DNA from: Chaera sp964544355
GTDB taxonomy: Bacteria; Patescibacteriota; Saccharimonadia; Saccharimonadales; Saccharimonadaceae
Direction: 5' to 3'
Length of the DNA: 34,810 nucleotides
Assembly (NCBI GenBank): GCA_964544355.1
Contig: CAZJAI010000004.1
Span: 1 to 34,810 of the forward strand
The translations under genes and the position numbers were made by a program. The notes under the pieces were generated by a model. The model had not been told where the DNA came from, searched no databases, and saw only the letters and a program-made list of their open reading frames with translations. Below, one piece after another: positions 29,387 through 34,810 of the stretch (within the stretch, counting starts at the first letter, position 1; each line of letters starts with the position of its first letter).

Positions 29387-32256
29387 CCCTTCACCACCAG
29401 TCTTGGGTCAGCGGGCAAAAGCTTTAACGGGTCCATGGTGAGGGTTTTCGCGTCTGACTGGCTAGCGCCGACTACGTAGGGCACTTTTGAGACAGTAAAG
29501 TGCAGATGCGCTCCGGTAGAATATTTGGGAGCGCCGCTGTTGCCGGAAACGCCTATTTGTTGTCCGGCGGCTACCCTGTCGCCTACTTTTACCGAAAAAC
29601 TATCAAGGTGTTGATAATCGGTGTACAAACCGCCTCCGTGGTCTATCAGTACCGCTAAAATGCCGGTTGAGCCAACCGGCCCCGCCATCACAACCGTACC
29701 CGCTTTGGCGGCGTACACGGGTTTGAATTCCGCGTTAAGGTCTAACCCGGTGTGCCAGCCTTGCCGCGTGCAATAGCCGCCCCACGGGGCGGTGATTTGT
29801 GAAAAATCGCTGGTTTTAAGCGGCCAAATCAAGCCGGCAGCCGAGGGGTTGATTTGGCCAATTGTGCCGGGGGTGGCCGGCGTGCCGGTGGCGGTGCCGC
29901 CGCCCTGAGCCGCGCTTAATTGCTCGCCGTTCCATTGTTGGCGCATGCCGTCGTAAATGGATGTGTCTATGCTGTAAAGGCGCATCATGGTTTGCTGAAC
30001 CGTGTTGCGGTCGTTAAAGCAGTACGAAGGCAACGACTGATCGCCACCGCTTGGCGAGATCGGATTGTCGTTCTCTAGGCAATCGCCGATGAATTTTTGG
30101 TATTCGCCTGTCGGGTTGCCGTCGTTGTCTATAAGGTTATTGCTTAACATATAGTTAATCACTTGATCGGGGTCGTACTGGGCGGAGTTAAGCTTGGAGT
30201 AGTCAAAGCCGTACTTAACGTTGCAGAATGGGTCGGCGGCCAGCCCGGCGCCGCCCCCCATGGAGGCGTATTCCGGGTCGGTGCAAATATTGTACTCGTC
30301 CGCCGGGGTAGCGGCGTAGGCCGTGGCACCCAAATTCTTAGTGGAATTGTCTAAAGCGCCCAGCGGGTTATAGGCCACTTTGGCCACCGCGACCGCCAAT
30401 TTATCGGCGGACGGCTGGACGAGAATCGGCGATAATCTGGCCATGATATTACTGCCCAAAGAATAAGGGTTGGACAAATCGAACGGCCGGCTGTTTATTT
30501 GCTGGTCTTTGGCTAACTGGGCCAGGACGGGCGCCGATTGTTGGTCAAAGGCGATGGCCTCGGCTTTTGTTAAAGGTACCAGCCCGCGGTTTCGGGCGCT
30601 GGCCGAAGCGAACGCGCCGGCTCCCGCCACGATGGCGTTGCCGGCGTCTTTGCCGTTTTCGTCACCGGTTACCAGGCCGCCGGCTACCATTCTGACTAGC
30701 ATGGGCGTTACTACTATCTGAACCACGCTGAATGCCGTGGCCAGCGCCACGCTGCCGGCAATGCTGGTGATAACCGATCCCGCCGTAACCGTGCCGGCGG
30801 TCGCGATAGAAAGCGCTATGTAGCCGATAAACCCGCCCAGCTGCACGAATGGGTTGGTAATAAAATTGCACGACGAGTTGGCGCCGTACTGACTAAGCGT
30901 GTTTTTAAAGCCAAGCAATCTGCCGGTTAAGCCGCCGCCGAGTTTGTATTTAAAGGTTTCGGTTGGGTCGCCCAGCATACCGTAGGCGGCGTAATTATAG
31001 CCGAACGAATCGGCAAAAGTCCGCCCCTTATTGTCGGGCTTGGTTAAGATGTTGCCCAAAAAGCCTGTTTGGGTATAGCTGGCGGCGCCAGCCTTGGCGG
31101 CATCGGCGCCGTTAGCGAAAAGATAAAAGTATCTGATTAGCTGTAAATTGGCCACGGCCTTGGCGCCGTAGCCGATAGCGCCCATAAGTTTGTACACCGT
31201 GCAGCCGTTGGCGGCCAGGCCGATCGGCCCCAAAATAGCCCCCCTGGTGGCGAACTTGGCGGCGTCTTTGGTAATGTTTTTAGTGGTGTTTTCTACGGTT
31301 GAGCCGCCTATGTCGGGAATGGCCCCCACGTCTTTGCCGGCAGCCAGGTCGGCGGTTAATTTGGCAGCCTCGCTTTTAACCGAATCGCCGGCGCTGTTGG
31401 CCAGCTTCTCGCTGGCTAGCCGCGCGTCTTTTTGCGCCGGCGTTTCGTCTTTTGGTACCGCAGGGGTGCCCCCAGGGTCCAATGGTTTGCCCCTAATCCA
31501 TTCGCGCAGTTTTTGGCGAAAGCTTATTTTGTCTTTGCCGCCTTCCAGCTGGTTGCCCCGAAACAGCTTTAACCTGTCGGCCAGCCGCAGCGCTGCCCTG
31601 TCGGCGAACAAGGCGTAGCGCGGATTGTAGACCCTCTTCATTAAATTGCGAAGCACCGGTGACTCGCGGTAGGTCTTGCGGAATTGATCAGGCGTAACCT
31701 CCTTAAGCTGGCCGTCGGTATCGGTGAAAGAAATAGTTTTTACTTTCACCCGATTAAACGGATTGGGGCCTTTGATCGGCTCGGTTGTCAGTTTGATGCC
31801 GGCTTTCTCTAGCTTGGCGGCTTCTTTGGCCGATACGCCGTTGTAGCGGCAGCGCACCTTAACCAAGCCACAGCCGCTGGTATCAAAATTACCGCTTAGT
31901 TTTTTAAGCAAAATATTGCTGGAGCGCGGGCTGTAGACGGACATTTGGTCGCGGCTGAATTTGTTGACCAGTATCTCTTTGAAGTTTATTAGCGCGAACT
32001 GGGGCGCTACCAGGCTGATCAAAAATACCGCGATGCCTACTAAGCCGCCTCCCCCCGCGCCAAAAATAAACGATTTTCTTTTAAAAAACGGCAGTTTGGC
32101 GGTGATGCCGTTCTGGCCGCCGCCGCTGTAGCTCCAGCCGGGAGCGTCGTTGCCGCCCGAGGCTTCGCGTTCGGCCGTAGGCCGCGAGGCGTCGGGTAAG
32201 TTTTCAGGGTTTGTTTCTTGTTGGCGCTCAGCGGCGCCGGGAACTGGCGTGGTCAT
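29380..32256 (-). CDS. Large secretion-block membrane protein with C-terminal M23 peptidase
   Basis: This 958-aa protein has a polar, Pro/Glu-rich N-terminus and one helix at about 65-90. A long soluble region includes a Lys/Ala-rich stretch at about 265-320. A cluster of hydrophobic helices between about 335 and 545 contains 'TAGSVITSIAGSVALATAFS'. After another polar region, residues 808-958 are an M23 (LytM) endopeptidase: 'ITAPWGGYC', 'GWHTGLDLN' (H835, D839), 'AAKAGTVVMAG', 'LIDHGGGLYTDYQHLD' and 'GAHLHFTV' (H917, H919), so all zinc ligands are present. M23 enzymes cut peptidoglycan cross-links. Immediate neighbours are a second wall hydrolase and VirB4. A VirB6/channel-like membrane role for the front part is inference. 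Confidence 0.78.
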   Translation of the reverse strand: MTTPVPGAAERQQETNPENLPDASRPTAEREASGGNDAPGWSYSGGGQNGITAKLPFFKRKSFIFGAGGGGLVGIAVFLISLVAPQFALINFKEILVNKFSRDQMSVYSPRSSNILLKKLSGNFDTSGCGLVKVRCRYNGVSAKEAAKLEKAGIKLTTEPIKGPNPFNRVKVKTISFTDTDGQLKEVTPDQFRKTYRESPVLRNLMKRVYNPRYALFADRAALRLADRLKLFRGNQLEGGKDKISFRQKLREWIRGKPLDPGGTPAVPKDETPAQKDARLASEKLANSAGDSVKSEAAKLTADLAAGKDVGAIPDIGGSTVENTTKNITKDAAKFATRGAILGPIGLAANGCTVYKLMGAIGYGAKAVANLQLIRYFYLFANGADAAKAGAASYTQTGFLGNILTKPDNKGRTFADSFGYNYAAYGMLGDPTETFKYKLGGGLTGRLLGFKNTLSQYGANSSCNFITNPFVQLGGFIGYIALSIATAGTVTAGSVITSIAGSVALATAFSVVQIVVTPMLVRMVAGGLVTGDENGKDAGNAIVAGAGAFASASARNRGLVPLTKAEAIAFDQQSAPVLAQLAKDQQINSRPFDLSNPYSLGSNIMARLSPILVQPSADKLAVAVAKVAYNPLGALDNSTKNLGATAYAATPADEYNICTDPEYASMGGGAGLAADPFCNVKYGFDYSKLNSAQYDPDQVINYMLSNNLIDNDGNPTGEYQKFIGDCLENDNPISPSGGDQSLPSYCFNDRNTVQQTMMRLYSIDTSIYDGMRQQWNGEQLSAAQGGGTATGTPATPGTIGQINPSAAGLIWPLKTSDFSQITAPWGGYCTRQGWHTGLDLNAEFKPVYAAKAGTVVMAGPVGSTGILAVLIDHGGGLYTDYQHLDSFSVKVGDRVAAGQQIGVSGNSGAPKYSTGAHLHFTVSKVPYVVGASQSDAKTLTMDPLKLLPADPRLVVKGC

Positions 32257-32295
32257 GATTTTACGTTAACTATATCAGACCCGCCCAGGTTTTTG

Positions 32296-34173
32296 TCAGG
32301 AGGTTGAAGCGCTTGGGGCTTCGGGCTGGGCCGGCGCCGCCTGCTGTAATTGCTGCGGATTAGTGGTAATCAGCGACTGTTCGGTCGGGCTGGCGATAAC
32401 CTGGATATGCACGTGGTTTTGCCCGGCAAAAAACAGCCCCTGCCCCACCGGGAAGTTGCTTAGGCGCTTTTTTTCTTCTTCGGTCAGCTTGAACACCTCG
32501 CCCAGCATGTCCACCGCCGAGGCCGATTGCTTAAGCAGCAACTGCATGGACGAGTTGGCCACGATCGCCCGCCCCATTTTGTCGCTCATAAAATCTTCTA
32601 CGTCCTGGGTAACCGTGGTCAGCGCCAAGTAGTATTTGCGCGCCCGCTTGGCCAGCGAGAACAAAAAGTTGGCCGAATCGTCGTACTTCATCAGCTGCCA
32701 GGCCTCGTCAACCACCAGCATGCGCTTTTTCTGGTTGGAGCGGGTTTTGTTCCAAATATAGCTAAGAATTATATACATGGCCACCGGCCGCAATTCGTCT
32801 TCAAGGTCGCGGGTATTGAACACTACCATCGAATTGTTAATGTCGATGTTGCTCTGCTGGCTGAAGATGCCGGCAAAGGTGCCGGTGGTGAACTTGCGCA
32901 GCCGCTGGGCCAGCTGAGGGCCGTTGCCGGGCATGTGCAGCAGGGTTTCGTAAAGGTCGCCAACGGTCGGCGGCGGCGAATTGTGCGTCAGCGGATCACT
33001 GGTGATGCCGGCCCGGGCGTAGGTGTCTATCAGCGCCTGGTCCAGATCGGCCTCCTCGGCCGGAGACAGCGCCGGCGTGGTTACGCCGTTGGCCAGCGTT
33101 TGGGATCCGCCCATCATCAGCCTGAGCAGGCCGTGCAGAGTAATCAGATTGGCCCTTAAGGCGTCGTCGGCGTCGTCGGAATCTATCACCCGCGGCAGGT
33201 CGAACGGATTGATCCGGGTGGACGAGTTCAGGCTTAGGCGGATATAGCTGCCGCCAACCGCGTCGCAAAGCCGCTGGTATTCGTTCTCGGGGTCGATGAT
33301 AATCACTTCGGATCCGGTCATCATGCTGCGCAGCGCCTCTAGTTTTACCGTAAAGCTTTTGCCGGCGCCGGATTTGGCGAACACCACCATGTTGGCGTTT
33401 TCAAGGCTAAAACGGTCAAAAATCACCAGGCCGTTGTTGTGCATGTTAATGCCGTAAAGTATGCCCTTGTCTTGGGTCAGGTCGGCGCTGGTAAACGGAA
33501 AGCTGGTGCTGATGGCGCCGGTGTTCATGTTGCGGCGTATCTGCAGCTGGTCGGTCATTTGCGGTATGGTGCTGTTTAGGCCCTGTTCCTGCTGGTTGGA
33601 AGCCACCTTGCTAAGCACCATTTGCTGGCCCAGGATGGTCTCGATTTTATGCTGGACAAAGTTCAGTTCGTCCAGGCTGTCGGCGTATATGGTGACATAC
33701 AGCCCGTAGCGGAAAAACCGCTCGGCCCCCACTTGCAGCTGGTCGCGCAGCTCCTCGGCGTCGCGGATGGCCGCCTCTACCCCAGGGTCGCGCACCCGGC
33801 CCCGCTCGGCCAGCACCTGGGCGGTCGCCTCCAGCTCGCCCACCTTGCGCTGCAAGTTGTGCAGCACCACCTGGCTTTCCACCTGATAGATAAACATACT
33901 GATATCTATCACTTCGTCAATGTTAATCACCGGACTCAGCCAGCCGGTGTAAATCTGGCGCGGATAGCCATAAACGTAAAGAGTGCGGCCGTACTTGGTG
34001 CCCAGGCGAAAGTACGACCCTTGCACTTCCAGGCTGCTGGGGGCGATCAGGTCGCGCAGCGTGGTAATGCCTTTTAAGAACTCGCTTTCGATCTCTTGCT
34101 GTTCGCGCAGGCGCTGCGCCTCGGCGATGTCCAGCGGGTCCTGGGTTTTCTTTTTGCCGCCAAACAGAGCCAT
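32296..34173 (-). CDS. virB4: VirB4/TraC-family type IV secretion ATPase
   Basis: This 625-aa ATPase has an N-terminal region (about 45-235) containing 'GTKYGRTLYVYGYPRQIYTG' and a helical insert, as in VirB4-like proteins of CPR and Gram-positive bacteria. The motor domain carries Walker A 'AKSGAGKS' (266-273), 'EVIIIDPENEYQRLC', Walker B 'MLVVDEAWQLM' (485-495), 'TVTQDVEDFM' and 'ANSSMQLLLKQ'. These hexameric ATPases drive assembly of, and substrate transfer through, type IV secretion channels at the cytoplasmic membrane. It starts 5 nt after the TraC-like gene and precedes the M23 membrane protein by 39 bp. No VirD4 coupling protein or relaxase is in this window, so conjugation itself is not shown. 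Confidence 0.92.
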   Translation of the reverse strand: MALFGGKKKTQDPLDIAEAQRLREQQEIESEFLKGITTLRDLIAPSSLEVQGSYFRLGTKYGRTLYVYGYPRQIYTGWLSPVINIDEVIDISMFIYQVESQVVLHNLQRKVGELEATAQVLAERGRVRDPGVEAAIRDAEELRDQLQVGAERFFRYGLYVTIYADSLDELNFVQHKIETILGQQMVLSKVASNQQEQGLNSTIPQMTDQLQIRRNMNTGAISTSFPFTSADLTQDKGILYGINMHNNGLVIFDRFSLENANMVVFAKSGAGKSFTVKLEALRSMMTGSEVIIIDPENEYQRLCDAVGGSYIRLSLNSSTRINPFDLPRVIDSDDADDALRANLITLHGLLRLMMGGSQTLANGVTTPALSPAEEADLDQALIDTYARAGITSDPLTHNSPPPTVGDLYETLLHMPGNGPQLAQRLRKFTTGTFAGIFSQQSNIDINNSMVVFNTRDLEDELRPVAMYIILSYIWNKTRSNQKKRMLVVDEAWQLMKYDDSANFLFSLAKRARKYYLALTTVTQDVEDFMSDKMGRAIVANSSMQLLLKQSASAVDMLGEVFKLTEEEKKRLSNFPVGQGLFFAGQNHVHIQVIASPTEQSLITTNPQQLQQAAPAQPEAPSASTS

Positions 34174-34178
34174 GGCGT

Positions 34179-34810
34179 TTAAGCCTCCCCCTGGTTCAGG
34201 CTGGCCGGCGGCAGCTGCCCCTCGCCCTTTTTAATGACTATGGCGGTGTGGTTGTCAAAATCCACCAGCGGCTCGCGCACCGCCGTGTCGGGGTTGTAGC
34301 AGTTGTAATAAAGCTCGCCCAGCTCTTTGGTGTCAAGCTGCTTGGCGCTTACTCCGGTCTGGAACAGGCCGCTGATTACCGCGTTCACCCTGTTGGCCAG
34401 CTCGTCGCGGGCTTTGTTGTAGGCGGCTTCGTCTATCCTGACGTGCAGCTGTTTTTGCGGCGCGAACAGGTTGGTCAGCAGGTTCTTGCTGCTGCCGACG
34501 GTGCTGGTAAGGTTGCCGGCGCTGTAATAAGGCACCACCACGTAAAACGATTTTTCCATAATGTTGGTTTCTTGCGCCAGGGCGGCGATAAAGTTTATGT
34601 AGTCGTCCATCAGCACGCCCAGCAGCATGTTTTCTTGTGACCGCCGCAGTTTGCTGAGCTTTTCTAGGTACGGCGCGATGTCTACCCGCTGCGAGCGCAC
34701 CAAAATTTGTATGTCGAAGTAAAGCGAGTTTAAGAAGCTCTGGTAAGAAAATTCTATGCCCTCGCGCTCGCGCTCGCTCATCAGGTCGAAGTTAATCGAG
34801 CGGCAGGCTA
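34179..34810 (-). CDS. TraC-like conjugation/secretion-associated protein, N-terminus outside window
   Basis: The frame stays open from the ATG at 34781 to the window edge, with preceding residues 'CRSINFDL' that continue the protein naturally. The true start therefore lies upstream on the minus strand. The visible part is about 210 aa. It includes 'SFLNSLYFDIQILVRSQRVD', 'PYLEKLSKLRRSQ', a long helix with 'LLGVLMDDYINFIAALAQE', 'KSFYVVVPYYSAG' and 'LDTKELGELYYNCYNPD'. This pattern (S-I-N-F ... FLNSLxFxIQI ... YVVVPY) is found in TraC-like proteins encoded before VirB4 in CPR and Gram-positive T4SS blocks. It is probably a component of the cytoplasmic side of the apparatus. The exact role is not known to me. 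Confidence 0.72.
   Translation of the reverse strand, partial: ACRSINFDLMSEREREGIEFSYQSFLNSLYFDIQILVRSQRVDIAPYLEKLSKLRRSQENMLLGVLMDDYINFIAALAQETNIMEKSFYVVVPYYSAGNLTSTVGSSKNLLTNLFAPQKQLHVRIDEAAYNKARDELANRVNAVISGLFQTGVSAKQLDTKELGELYYNCYNPDTAVREPLVDFDNHTAIVIKKGEGQLPPASLNQGEA

Noticed and set aside
32527..33159. 210-codon plus-strand frame antisense to virB4
   Set aside because: A shadow of a GC-rich gene: the virB4 frame on the other strand has complete ATPase motifs, and this translation has none.
34248..34640. 130-codon plus-strand frame antisense to the TraC-like gene
   Set aside because: Same explanation; composition follows the codon bias of the minus-strand gene.
1..34810. tRNA, rRNA, tmRNA or insertion-sequence genes
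   Set aside because: I looked in the gaps and saw no cloverleaf with CCA or TTCRA-type arms, no rRNA sequence and no transposase or terminal inverted repeats. A covariance-model scan would be the decisive check.

Overview
The window looks like a chromosomal segment spanning the replication origin of a Patescibacteria/CPR bacterium, most likely Candidatus Saccharibacteria (TM7) or a close relative. This placement is inferred from gene content, not from a search. The evidence is the rpmH-rnpA-yidC-jag block divergent from dnaA-dnaN-recF, very tight packing (4-nt start/stop overlaps, opposing genes ending 2-10 nt apart), a type IV secretion-like block with VirB4 and a TraC-like protein beside the origin, and a secreted lysozyme-like domain of a type I associate with Actinobacteria and Saccharibacteria. 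UGA is used as a stop, so the recoded Gracilibacteria/Absconditabacteria are unlikely.

Layout. (1) 1-2495: GC-rich tail of a GtrB/DPM1-like polyprenyl-phosphate glycosyltransferase, overlapping a large membrane protein that fuses a GtrA-type flippase domain to a possible GT-C-like transferase. (2) 2500-3550: a rearranged, AT-richer patch with a truncated dTDP-glucose 4,6-dehydratase, an orphan gene tail and a HIT-family gene. (3) 3629-8295: mannose-1-phosphate guanylyltransferase, then divergently a Gmad2-domain membrane protein and a 981-aa secreted protein with a lysozyme-like domain and Ig-like repeats, parts of which are identical at DNA level. (4) 8296-8800: a gene graveyard holding a frameshifted copy of one repeat and a glycosyltransferase tail. 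(5) 8801-19643: three GT4 glycosyltransferases, a coiled-coil methyltransferase, Wzt (with carbohydrate-binding C-domain), Wzm, GDP-6-deoxy-mannose reductase (Rmd) and GDP-mannose dehydratase (Gmd). A fourth GT4 gene follows at 19766. (6) 20890-22922: jag/khpB, yidC, rnpA and rpmH on the minus strand. (7) 22923-24904: origin elements on both sides of dnaA. (8) 23235-27105: dnaA, dnaN, recF. (9) 27116-34810: minus-strand secretion block comprising an anchored beta-rich protein, a secreted phage-lysozyme-type hydrolase, a membrane protein with a C-terminal M23 peptidase, a VirB4-like ATPase and a TraC-like protein running off the window.

How it fits together. ManC, Gmd and Rmd together would make GDP-D-rhamnose from mannose-1-phosphate. 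The GT4 enzymes could polymerise it on a lipid carrier, the methyltransferase could cap the chain, and Wzm/Wzt would export it after Wzt-C reads the cap. This parts list resembles the Pseudomonas aeruginosa A-band (D-rhamnan) locus combined with the capping logic of E. coli O8/O9a. The large repeat protein and the secretion block with two peptidoglycan hydrolases fit a cell-surface lifestyle such as attachment to a host bacterium. That last point is inference.
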